The notes under the pieces: generated by a model | Seen by the model: the letters and a program-made list of their open reading frames with translations, nothing else | The model's database searches: none | What the model was told of the DNA's origin: nothing | Translations under genes and position numbers: made by a program | In this document: one piece after another, positions 1 through 6,229 of the stretch | How the letters are laid out: every line of letters begins with the position of its first letter | Numbering within the stretch: position 1 is the first letter of the stretch | DNA from: Nitrosomonas sp. | GTDB lineage: Bacteria > Pseudomonadota > Gammaproteobacteria > Burkholderiales > Nitrosomonadaceae | DNA: 6,229 nucleotides | NCBI GenBank assembly: GCA_021774205.1 | Contig: JAJFJI010000320.1 | Coordinates: forward strand, 1-6,229 | Reading direction: 5' to 3'

Positions 1-365
1 AAGTTTTCCTCAATGGATTGTCTGATATGTCCTGGTAATTCTTCAATCATATCGGCCAAATCATTGGCATCCATCTGCTCGGCAGTCGCAACCAAGTTTT
101 CTGTTGGCATTTCAACGACCAGGCTATTCCGGACTTCATCAGTCAGGAATGTCAGTGTCTCAGCTTCTTGTGCTTCTGGAATCAGATCCCATAGTTTTTT
201 GCGTTCCTTGGGCGGCATGGCTTCCAGGATGTCTGCCAACTGACCAGGAAGGGCCTGCTCAAATAATAGCTGCAATTGGCTATAGTCCTGTTGCTCTAAC
301 AGAAAAAATGCCTGGTCCAGGGTAAGTTTTAGGGATTCGTTCAACGTATTTTCCAGTTCTGTCAT
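1..365 (-). CDS. mgtE: Magnesium transporter MgtE, N-terminal part (runs off the left edge)
   Basis: The minus strand from 365 down to the edge encodes 121 codons beginning MTELENTLNESLKLTLDQAF, with no stop. The residues form leucine- and acid-rich helical repeats typical of the MgtE_N superhelical domain, with recurring modules such as LPGQLADILEAMPPKERKKL (residues 39-58) and DANDLADMIEELP (99-111). In the family this cytosolic domain precedes a CBS pair and a five-helix membrane pore. It senses intracellular Mg2+ and closes the channel when Mg2+ is high. The CBS and pore parts lie outside the window, so completeness cannot be judged. The start is supported by an AGGAG ribosome site (375-379 on the plus numbering) nine bases upstream of the ATG. 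No M-box-like leader is visible in the 130 bases upstream. The domain assignment is from recognisable sequence pattern; transport function is inferred from the family. Confidence 0.85.
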   Translation of the reverse strand, partial: MTELENTLNESLKLTLDQAFFLLEQQDYSQLQLLFEQALPGQLADILEAMPPKERKKLWDLIPEAQEAETLTFLTDEVRNSLVVEMPTENLVATAEQMDANDLADMIEELPGHIRQSIEEN

Positions 366-495
366 TTATGCTGTACTCCTGCTGATTGAATGAAAAGAGT
401 AACAAAGATAGTTTGCGTTCAGAGCGAGTTCCGGCTCAAGGATTAACTGTGTAAAAGGTCTGAGTTTGAACTTAGCACAAAGGTGTTTGAAGGAT

Positions 496-729
496 ATGGC
501 AGAAAAACAGACGTTATATTTTAAAACTGCAATTAAATTGAATCCTACCAATCTGGTACAGGTAAGTTTATGACCCAAGGTTTACCGTGGGAAAAAAATT
601 CGTTCAGTGCCCATCAATGTCAATAATTTCTTATCTTGTACTCGCACTCTCACACTGGATAATGATTTTCCCCATCGGGAGTTTTCAGACATTTTGAGCG
701 TATTTGGACTCGGCTGGGTCACCATTTGA
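496..729 (+). pseudogene. Small reading frame interrupted by one in-frame TGA; unrecognised
   Basis: From an ATG at 496 (preceded by GAAGGA, a fair ribosome site 1-2 bases too close) the frame reads MAEKQTLYFKTAIKLNPTNL and a few further residues, reaches TGA at codon 26 (571-573), then continues openly to a second TGA at 727-729. The part after the first stop looks protein-like, for example PKVYRGKKIRSVPINVNNFL and later FSDILSVFGLGWVTI, with ordinary codon choice. The whole would be 77 residues. The simplest reading is a decayed or mutated small gene. Two unrelated chance frames, readthrough, or two short peptides are alternatives. A small hairpin (CCCA ... TGGG, 574-591) follows the TGA at once. 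I do not recognise the protein and assign no function. Confidence 0.3.
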
Positions 730-843
730 GAGCGGCCAAAAAAACCAACAAAAACCGGAGTCAGTCCTCCTCTTTACTCTACCATCTTTTTTCTTGTTTC
801 TTTTGTTTAATCCACCGACGCAACTTTATAGTCTTTAACCTAA

Positions 844-1064
844 AATCCTCAGTTTGGTGGTGCTTAGCGTGCGTTGTTGTTTCTTTTTGGCAAGGCGCAA
901 TGAGACGGGATAACTCGTTATTACAACGGCAACGCCGTAAAGAAGAAAGAACGGCGTGCTATAAGTATCATCACGCTCATCACCTTAAAGGTGCGTGTTA
1001 TCGTGAAAAATATGCGTCTTCTTTTTATGAGATGACTTACTACTGCAGCGGTCAACTGAGGATT
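844..1064. repeat. 11-bp inverted repeat, arms about 200 bp apart
   Basis: AATCCTCAGTT at 844-854 is the exact reverse complement of AACTGAGGATT at 1054-1064. The 199 bases between contain several short hairpins (around 909-920, 927-939 and 981-993). The right arm ends just before the stop codon of the MscS-like gene, and CAACTGAG recurs as a direct repeat at about 1095-1102 inside that gene. The arms could be ends of a small non-autonomous element or the closing stem of a structured RNA. No target duplication was found, and a match of this length may be chance in 6 kb. Confidence 0.3.
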
Positions 1065-1069
1065 CCGGT

Positions 1070-2836
1070 TTAACTCTGAGCATTATGAACCACCAACTGA
1101 GTGAACGGAATCTCCCATTGTTGCTGATTGCAAACTTCTACGGCGTAACGTTGCAAGTCACGGGTAATTGAATGGTAATAAACCGCAGCTTGGCCATCAA
1201 ATACAGCAACAATCTTATAATCCAAGGATGAAGTGTTAGCCTGTGCAAAAAATACCCAGATATCATTCAAAAAGTCGTTATAAGCTTCTTGCCGCAGGCC
1301 CTCGCGGATGCCAGCACAAAGTAGCTCAGGAACCTGAGTAGTACATTGCTGCTGATATTTGTAGTCTATGCCAAAATCGCTAGCTACAAAAAAGCCGCGT
1401 GAATAATTTTTCGGTTTTTCTGCTAGAAAATCACCGGTTGCATAGGTTTGAGGCATCATGCCATTAGGTAAGGATAGCATTACATTCTCAAGTGTAATAC
1501 GCTGAACCATACCGTAAGTGCCATCAGATAGCATGACAAAATCACCTTCTTGACAAGGAAACCATGGCTCATCTTTGCTGCAGGGTCGGGAAATATAATT
1601 TGACAATTCTGACAGAGGTAATTGTAATGTTAATTTTGGCAGCGCCGGGTTAGTCAATTTTGTATAGAAATTGAGGTTTGTTACTTTCATGGGAATACCA
1701 TTGTAAATAATACTTTCACCTTCTCTTACCGATCCAGCATTAAGAAGCATATTTAATTCCTTCATATAGCGTGGAATGGAATTTTTCAGTACCCAGATCA
1801 AGCTAACCAACAATATGATTGCGATCCCTATTAAAACTTGGTCATTACGTATATTTAGAACGTAGAAAGTAGCTGTTAAGGAAAATATGATTGTCGTCGT
1901 ATAGTAAATGAGCGTGAAGATACGCTGAAAATAGGTTTGCTGCTTACCTTCATGTTTACGTTTGTTGATCCATAAAACGCCTTTCCACAGCAGCATTAAG
2001 AAGAAAAAAACGACGAAAAAAGCCAATATTGCAAAAAGAAGTGTCGCACCACGCCCGGTAGCGAATTGCTTAAAATATTCGCTAATTGAGACTTCTTCTT
2101 CAGCTTGTGACTTAATCATTTCATCAAGTTGCAAATGAGCAAGTTCAAGTAGATATTTTTCTTCCTCAAGCCGTTTTTGCCATTTTTTATTTATTTTATC
2201 AAACTGTTTTAACGCATCATTCTCAAGCCCTTTTATATTGATTTGCGCCATGAACTCAAGCCTTTCGTTAATGTCCTGAATCTGCGATTCGAGAAAGGGA
2301 ATTTTATTCTGAAGATTAACTCGTTCTCGTTTGTCTTCTGTCAGTTGGTGCAACTCACTCAGAATAGGCTTTAAAATCTCTAGCAACTCCTTTTGCCAAT
2401 CAAATGGCGCTTCTGGCGAGTCTTCAATTTCGCTCAATTCTAATCCGCCAGTTTGAATCATTTCAAATGACTGCTCTTTCTCTTTGATTAATTGATAAAT
2501 ATCATCTATTTCAGTTTTAATATTGACTTTTTCCTGCTCTGTTTTTGATTTTTCCAATAAATTAAATTTTTCTTCAATCTCTTCCCTTTGCAGCTTTATC
2601 TTGTTAATAATATTGTTTAATTTATTAAATCGGGCGTCTTTCAGTGTATTTGATTCATTGCTGGAAAATAAATTTTGTAACGGTTTATGCTTAGGCAACA
2701 GTAACAACATAATTTCTTCCTGAGCAGGCTGTTCAGGAAGCGACGGTTTTTCATCGGCAGTATGACTCTTAGTAGAGAAAAGTGTTATACCAGCCAGAAG
2801 AATAATGAATGATATGAGACGTAACTTATTTTGCAT
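1070..2836 (-). CDS. MscS-superfamily mechanosensitive channel-like protein with long coiled-coil N-terminal region
   Basis: 588 residues. Residues 1-27 look like a secretion signal (basic start, hydrophobic 8-20, TADEK after). Residues 65-250 are charged and helical with strong coiled-coil character. Hydrophobic segments lie at about 264-287, 303-326 and 333-353. The soluble end resembles MscS: NAGSVREGESIIYNGIPMKV (366-385) has the look of the TM3b/beta-domain entry, DFGIDYKYQQQ (487-497) matches the 'GVAYDTD' region, and LQRYAVEVCNQQQWEIPFTQ (561-580) matches the helix ending in the 'I.FPYPQ' strand. The beta region is longer than usual, with a second GDFVMLSDGTYGMVQRITLE segment (431-450) and cysteines at 419 and 428. 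MscS-type channels release solutes on osmotic downshock; the coiled coil, if exported, would lie in the periplasm as in larger MscK/MscM-type members. The start has AAGGA eight bases upstream (2845-2849). The gene follows the SLC13 permease on the same strand. Its 5' half is very AT-rich. Superfamily is fairly sure, channel activity inferred. Confidence 0.75.
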   Translation of the reverse strand: MQNKLRLISFIILLAGITLFSTKSHTADEKPSLPEQPAQEEIMLLLLPKHKPLQNLFSSNESNTLKDARFNKLNNIINKIKLQREEIEEKFNLLEKSKTEQEKVNIKTEIDDIYQLIKEKEQSFEMIQTGGLELSEIEDSPEAPFDWQKELLEILKPILSELHQLTEDKRERVNLQNKIPFLESQIQDINERLEFMAQINIKGLENDALKQFDKINKKWQKRLEEEKYLLELAHLQLDEMIKSQAEEEVSISEYFKQFATGRGATLLFAILAFFVVFFFLMLLWKGVLWINKRKHEGKQQTYFQRIFTLIYYTTTIIFSLTATFYVLNIRNDQVLIGIAIILLVSLIWVLKNSIPRYMKELNMLLNAGSVREGESIIYNGIPMKVTNLNFYTKLTNPALPKLTLQLPLSELSNYISRPCSKDEPWFPCQEGDFVMLSDGTYGMVQRITLENVMLSLPNGMMPQTYATGDFLAEKPKNYSRGFFVASDFGIDYKYQQQCTTQVPELLCAGIREGLRQEAYNDFLNDIWVFFAQANTSSLDYKIVAVFDGQAAVYYHSITRDLQRYAVEVCNQQQWEIPFTQLVVHNAQS

Positions 2837-2981
2837 TCACTGTGTCCTTAATACTCATAGAATTAATCGCAATCGAAGCGTCAGGTTTATAGGGAGAAAC
2901 ATAGATCCTGGCTCGTTGGTAATAGGCCACAGGTTCATAGGTTACTTTAGATTCGAGGTTTGTAACTATGAATAAACAGGA
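2826..2981 (-). pseudogene. Orphan 3' gene fragment overlapping the MscS-like start
   Basis: The minus strand is open for 51 codons from just after a TAA (2982-2984) to a TAA at 2826-2828. The product part includes VTNLESKVTYEPVAYYQRAR and, a little later, IYVSPYKPDASIAINSMSIK, then ends DTVNAK. The residue mix and codon use look like real protein. No ATG, GTG or TTG occurs before a GTG at 2930, and neither that GTG nor the ATG at 2858 has a ribosome site. The frame overlaps the first codons of the MscS-like gene by 11 bases, the arrangement usual for translationally coupled operon partners. I infer the tail of a gene whose 5' part was lost, with the permease gene now ending 24 bases upstream of the open frame. 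A short protein with an unusual start is the alternative. The family is not recognised. Confidence 0.4.
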
Positions 2982-3005
2982 TTATTTATCAGTTATTACC
3001 TGGCA

Positions 3006-4787
3006 CTACTCACTGAGAACCAATGGCCAACCAATTAACAATACGGTCAGTGTTGTTATCCCTGTTATCGCGTTCATTGGTAGTCCAACACGCAAGAAAT
3101 CCGTAAATCGATATCCCCCAGGCCCATAAACCATTAGATTTGTTTGATAGCCTATCGGCGTGGCAAAACTGGCAGATGCAGCCATCATAATGGCGAGGAC
3201 AAAAGGGACATTGTTTAAACCTGCTTTTTCAGTGATTTCGAGTATGATGGGTAGCATCAAAATCGCGGCCGCATTATTGGTAATCATTTCTGTCAACAAC
3301 GACACTGTGAGGTAGGTTAGAACCAGTAGAAGCCAGGGTTTGCCATCACTCAAATCTATTATGCTTTCCGCCAAGTATCCGGCAACACCTGTTTTTTGCA
3401 GGGCTATGCCTAAAGCAAAAGAGGCGCCAATGGTAATAAGCACATTGAGATCCAGGCTTCTTTCAGCTTGATTGGCCGTGCAGCAGCCGGTGATTATCAT
3501 AAGGCCAGCGCCCATCAACGCTGCATTAAGCATGCTGATCAGCTCCAAGCCAGCAGCAGAGACGACACCAAACAGAATAATCCAGGCTAGATATGCTCGT
3601 TCATGACGCGGTGCTTCGGTATCCAAATCACTGATTAGCAGAAAATCCTTGTTGTAACGCTGACGACTGACAAAAGCTGGCCTTGCTTCCAGTAGCAAGG
3701 TATCGCCTGCTTGTAACTTGATGCTACCCAAGTTACCTTTCACACGTTCGCCATTTCGGGCTACTGCGAGTACAACTGCACCGTAGCGGTCGCGAAAACG
3801 CGCATCGCGAATCGCATGCCCTATTGTGGTGCAGTGTGGCGATACCACAGCTTCTACTAAACGTCTCTCGGCGCGTTGGGTCATGAGTGTTTGCGCATAG
3901 CCACTTTCAGTGGAGGGTACGATACCGTTAATACGTAACAAGTCGGAAATCGCGTCGGTGTCCCCAGCAAATACCAGTCGATCGCCGCCATGCAGTTTTT
4001 CTTCGGATGACACGGCAGTGATCACAGTACCATCTCGTTCTATTTCAACAAGATATATACGATGTAAATGTCTCAAGCCGGCCTCTTGCACCGTTTTGTT
4101 TACCAATGGGCCGCTATGCGCTACTGATACCTCCAATGTAAATTCACGCAAGTTTGCAAAAGCCTTATTTTGATCTCGGTTTGGTAGCCATTTGGGGAAA
4201 AATATCCAGATAAACAATAATCCGACGATGACTACCGGCAAGCTGACAGTTGATATTGAAAATAGGGAAAAGCCAGCTTCTCCGGTAAGTGTTTGATAGA
4301 GGCTGTTCACAATTAAATTGGTGCTGGTTCCAATTAAAGTGAGTGTTCCACCCAGAATTGCGAAATAACTTAGAGGGATCATTAATTTTGAGGGCGCAAT
4401 CCCGATTTTGCGTGACCAAGTGTGAATGGCAGGAATCATGGTGGCGACAACCGGTGTATTGTTGAGAAAACCGCTCAGCAATACCACCGGCCCGAACATC
4501 CGTGACAATGCAGAACGCACATTATCAGGTCTGCCTAGAATATGGTTAACCAGCAGATCGACTGCGCCAGAAGAATACATACCAGCTGCGACGATAAACA
4601 TGGCGGCAACTGTAATAAGCCCCTGATTGCTAAATCCGCTCAACACTTCTTCGCTGGTAAGAATGCCGCAAACGCTTAATATCGTCAGTGCCGCCATCAT
4701 GACGAGATGCGGTTTAATACGTGTAAGAATAAGCGTAGCCAATGCTACGATGCATAATGCCAATGAGAACCAGCCTTGCCAATCCAT
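3006..4787 (-). CDS. SLC13 (DASS)-type permease with two RCK_C domains
   Basis: 593 residues with the layout of ion-transporter-superfamily permeases: an N-terminal membrane half (about 5-200), a cytosolic insert (about 210-390) and a C-terminal membrane half (about 398-590). The first half has SGFLNNTPVVATMIP (105-119) and GGTLTLIGTSTNLIV (146-160); the second repeats the pattern with TEMITNNAAAILMLP (499-513) and ASFATPIGYQTNLMVYGPGG (539-558). These paired N-T/T-N hairpin motifs form the substrate and Na+ sites in the family. The insert contains two TrkA_C/RCK_C-like domains, near 216-290 and 307-372, each with an L..GD.L... core (LHGGDRLVFAG, LQAGDTLLLEA). Length matches RCK_C-bearing relatives, annotated as sulfate or dicarboxylate carriers; YfbS-type proteins are the closest known layout. 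The substrate cannot be read from sequence. RCK_C domains often bind small regulatory ligands. The start is bounded by an in-frame TAA four to five codons upstream; the ribosome site is weak (AAGA). Divergent from the CNNM gene. Confidence 0.88.
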   Translation of the reverse strand: MDWQGWFSLALCIVALATLILTRIKPHLVMMAALTILSVCGILTSEEVLSGFSNQGLITVAAMFIVAAGMYSSGAVDLLVNHILGRPDNVRSALSRMFGPVVLLSGFLNNTPVVATMIPAIHTWSRKIGIAPSKLMIPLSYFAILGGTLTLIGTSTNLIVNSLYQTLTGEAGFSLFSISTVSLPVVIVGLLFIWIFFPKWLPNRDQNKAFANLREFTLEVSVAHSGPLVNKTVQEAGLRHLHRIYLVEIERDGTVITAVSSEEKLHGGDRLVFAGDTDAISDLLRINGIVPSTESGYAQTLMTQRAERRLVEAVVSPHCTTIGHAIRDARFRDRYGAVVLAVARNGERVKGNLGSIKLQAGDTLLLEARPAFVSRQRYNKDFLLISDLDTEAPRHERAYLAWIILFGVVSAAGLELISMLNAALMGAGLMIITGCCTANQAERSLDLNVLITIGASFALGIALQKTGVAGYLAESIIDLSDGKPWLLLVLTYLTVSLLTEMITNNAAAILMLPIILEITEKAGLNNVPFVLAIMMAASASFATPIGYQTNLMVYGPGGYRFTDFLRVGLPMNAITGITTLTVLLIGWPLVLSE

Positions 4788-5119
4788 ATTTTAAATTTCT
4801 TAATCTAAAAATAAAATAAGAATATACAACAGTTATCAATTTAATTACGCTAGAAATTAATCGTACGTTTATAAAAGAAAATAGGTAGCCAAAACCAGAA
4901 AACACATAAAACCGACCACATCGGTGTCAATCAGCGTGCACAAGTTGCCACTATACGCATCAATTCTTATCTGCGAATAAATTATTTTCTATTAAATTAC
5001 AATACAATAGAAATGATATTTGACGAAAATTCGATACTGTTTACTGCCCAATCTTTAATGCTTTTTAACATTATTGAACAACGCCGGTAATCATTAAAAA
5101 TAAAATCAGGAGCTGCAAA
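4788..5119. promoter_or_regulatory. AT-rich divergent regulatory region between permease and CNNM genes
   Basis: 332 bases, strongly AT-rich, serving both divergent genes. The plus-strand gene has a clear AGGAG site at 5108-5112, seven bases before its ATG. A candidate plus promoter is TTGCCA (4945-4950), 17 bases, TATCTG (4968-4973); its -10 is poor. No small gene or RNA is recognisable in the remainder. Confidence 0.45.
4903..4930 (-). promoter_or_regulatory. Candidate promoter for the SLC13 permease, with an embedded inverted repeat
   Basis: Read on the minus strand, a perfect TTGACA (4930-4925) is followed 16 bases later by TATGTG (4908-4903), a poor -10. The spacer contains the inverted repeat ACCGA-CCACA-TCGGT (4911-4925), where a repressor could bind. 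A second -10-like TATAAA lies at 4873-4868 without a good -35. The leader to the ATG at 4787 would be roughly 75-110 bases. Confidence 0.3.
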
Positions 5120-6166
5120 ATGAACGTTCTGTCGATTGATGCATTGATTTGGGCTGGCATTCTTTTCTGTATCACTCAGTCCGCCATGTTCTCAGGCCTG
5201 AACCTGGCACTACTAGGTATCAGTCGCCTAAATCTGGAAGTGGACGCTTCCGCCGGAAATCCCGCAGCAATTGTGATCTTGGCGCTGCGCAAAGACTTCA
5301 ATTTTCTTCTTGCGACGATTCTTTGGGGTAACGTAGGCATTAATGTTCTTTTGACCCTGTTATCAAATTCTATAATGGCCGGCCTGACTGCCTTCTTCTT
5401 TTCAACAATCCTCATCACGTTTGCTGGTGAAATCTTCCCCCAGGCTTATTTTTCCCGCCATGCTATGCGCATGGGGGCACTGCTGGCGCCGTTATTGCGC
5501 TTTTATCAGATTATTCTTTTCCCGGTGGCCAAGCCTTCAGCGATGATACTGGACTGGTGGCTGGGCAAAGAGAATATTCAGTATTTCAGGGAACGTGATC
5601 TGCGAACATTGATTCGCAAGCATATTGAAGCAAAAGAATCGGATGTGGAACGCCTGGAGGGCATTGGCGCTATGAATTTCCTGGCGCTGGATGACATTTC
5701 AGTTACCCAGGAAGGCGAGCATGTGGATCCTGATAGCATAATTAGCCTGCCAGCAAAAAGTGGCATGCCGATATTTCCGAAATATGAACGTCGTGTTCTG
5801 GACCCGTTCTTACTGGAAGTCAACCGTTCTGGAAAAAAGTGGATAATTATTGTTGATGAATGCAATCAGCCTTACATGGTATTGAACGCTAATGCTTTTC
5901 TACGTAAATCTCTTTTTGATTCTGAACCTATCAATCCTTATACTTATTGTCACCGCCCGATCATCGTCAAAGATTCGAACACGCTACTTGGCAAGGTACT
6001 ATCCCGTTTACAGGTGAGTCCGGAATCCGAAGCGGATGATGTCGTCGATAATGATCTTATTCTCATCTGGTCTAAAGAAAAACGGGTAATTACGGGCGCT
6101 GATATTCTTGGCCGATTATTACGCGGTATAGCAATACGCGATATCAAACATGCGCAAAAGAGATAA
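5120..6166 (+). CDS. CNNM (DUF21) transmembrane protein with divergent CBS-like region; putative Mg2+ transporter
   Basis: 348 residues. The membrane part (about 1-145) shows the CNNM fold motifs in order: FSGLNLALLGISRLNLEV (24-41), LLATILWGNVGINVLLTLL (63-81), FAGEIFPQAYFSRHAMRMGA (101-120) and the FPVAKPSAMILDWWLG helix (134-149). Ser25, Asn71 and Glu104 match the conserved Ser of FSG, Asn of GN and Glu of GE.P that line the ion site of characterised CNNM/CorC proteins. An acidic helix (about 157-188) links to a cytosolic region (about 205-336) resembling a CBS pair (WIIIVDECNQPYMVLNANAF, 241-260; LILIWSKEKRVITGADILGR, 313-332), but poorly conserved. No CorC_HlyC C-terminal domain follows. 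The family exports or exchanges Mg2+ (CorB/CorC in bacteria, CNNM1-4 in animals). The words FSGLNL and GEIFPQA.FSRH are closer to eukaryotic CNNMs than to bacterial SGSE-type paralogues. AGGAG stands seven bases before the ATG. Function is inferred from the family. Confidence 0.82.
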   Translation: MNVLSIDALIWAGILFCITQSAMFSGLNLALLGISRLNLEVDASAGNPAAIVILALRKDFNFLLATILWGNVGINVLLTLLSNSIMAGLTAFFFSTILITFAGEIFPQAYFSRHAMRMGALLAPLLRFYQIILFPVAKPSAMILDWWLGKENIQYFRERDLRTLIRKHIEAKESDVERLEGIGAMNFLALDDISVTQEGEHVDPDSIISLPAKSGMPIFPKYERRVLDPFLLEVNRSGKKWIIIVDECNQPYMVLNANAFLRKSLFDSEPINPYTYCHRPIIVKDSNTLLGKVLSRLQVSPESEADDVVDNDLILIWSKEKRVITGADILGRLLRGIAIRDIKHAQKR

Positions 6167-6167
6167 C

Positions 6168-6229
6168 TTCGTGATAGTGAGCACGTCGATTAGCAAAATT
6201 TAATTGGCGCACAGTCATCGAAATTTTTT
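6168..6229 (+). terminator. Possible Rho-independent terminator after the CNNM gene
   Basis: Starting one base after the stop codon, 6168-6182 can pair with 6207-6222: TTCG/CGAA, a one-base bulge, TGAT/GTCA with one G-U, a mismatch, GTG/CAC, a mismatch, then GC/GC. Thirteen pairs in all close a 24-base loop. The stem is followed by six T (6224-6229) at the window end. The long loop and mismatches make it weak; sequence beyond the edge would decide the length of the T run. Confidence 0.35.

Larger units (their letters stand above)
366..1069. other. Gene-poor stretch between mgtE and the MscS-like gene
   Basis: About 700 bases without a confident gene. It holds the mgtE ribosome site at its left end, the TGA-interrupted frame at 496-729, a pyrimidine-rich tract around 765-810, a plus-strand open frame at 726-1073 and small hairpins: ACGGC-AAC-GCCGT near 927-939 and the near-palindrome CACCTTAAAGGTG at 981-993. 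The 726-1073 frame starts only with TTG, has no ribosome site, is rich in Arg, His, Cys and Lys and shows no recognisable domain; an internal ATG at 900 would give 57 residues. It would overlap the 3' end of the MscS-like gene by 4 bases, tail to tail. I do not call it a gene. Neither mgtE nor the MscS-like gene shows a convincing promoter or terminator here. Confidence 0.5.

Noticed and set aside
366..578. Minus-strand 70-codon open frame upstream of mgtE
   Set aside because: It has no ribosome site, Cys/Leu-rich composition without pattern, and lies opposite the more protein-like plus frame; it also covers the mgtE leader.
574..597. Rho-independent terminator at the hairpin after the TGA
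   Set aside because: The hairpin is followed by A residues on the plus strand, and on the minus strand the T run precedes it, so neither strand has the required order.
844..1064. Retron-like non-coding RNA (inverted repeat arms, and TTAGC shortly after the left arm)
   Set aside because: No reverse transcriptase is encoded nearby, the TTAGC is separated from the arm by nine unpaired bases, and no long msd-type hairpin is visible.
726..1073. 115-codon plus-strand open frame rich in Arg, His and Cys
   Set aside because: It starts only with TTG, lacks a ribosome site and recognisable domain, and its first part translates a pyrimidine-rich tract into low-complexity Phe/Cys residues. It is described within the gene-poor stretch and not called a gene.
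2967..3005. Terminator after the SLC13 permease
   Set aside because: Only a 6-bp AT-only stem with a bulge can form and no T run follows; transcription may continue into the MscS-like gene.
1..6229. CRISPR arrays, tRNA or rRNA genes, complete insertion sequences
   Set aside because: No regularly spaced repeats, no tRNA-like cloverleaf sequence and no transposase-like protein could be seen on either strand.

Overview
The window reads as a stretch of a Gram-negative bacterial chromosome, most likely a proteobacterium of moderate to low G+C. Family content (MgtE, an MscS-type channel with an N-terminal signal, an SLC13/DASS permease with RCK_C domains, a CNNM protein) and the AGGA-type ribosome sites fit this. 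A beta-/gammaproteobacterial source such as a Nitrosomonas-like organism is only a guess from overall character. Four substantial protein genes are visible and all are membrane transport proteins.

Left edge (1-365, minus strand): the first 121 codons of a magnesium transporter MgtE, running off the window. Positions 366-1069 hold no confident gene. They contain a 78-codon plus-strand frame (496-729) broken by one in-frame TGA, an arginine-rich unconvincing ORF behind it, and an 11-bp inverted repeat about 200 bp apart.

Centre (minus strand): a 588-aa MscS-superfamily channel-like protein (1070-2836) with a long coiled-coil region, probably periplasmic, before its membrane segments, and a 593-aa SLC13-type permease (3006-4787) with two RCK_C (TrkA_C) domains. 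Between them lies an open frame (2826-2981) with no good start and no ribosome site. It reads like the tail of a lost gene and overlaps the start of the MscS-like gene by 11 bases.

Right (plus strand): an AT-rich divergent promoter region (4788-5119) and a 348-aa CNNM (DUF21) protein (5120-6166). Its membrane domain carries the signature words of eukaryotic CNNM/ACDP proteins rather than those of ordinary bacterial CorC/HlyC paralogues, and its cytosolic part is a divergent CBS-like region. A weak hairpin followed by a T run lies at the window's end.

Taken together the genes suggest an ion-homeostasis neighbourhood: two unrelated magnesium-transport families (MgtE and CNNM), an anion/dicarboxylate-type permease and a mechanosensitive-type channel. 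Shared regulation is not demonstrated. I see no clear new defence or mobile system. The items most worth a second look are the CNNM variant, the orphan gene tail and the TGA-interrupted frame.
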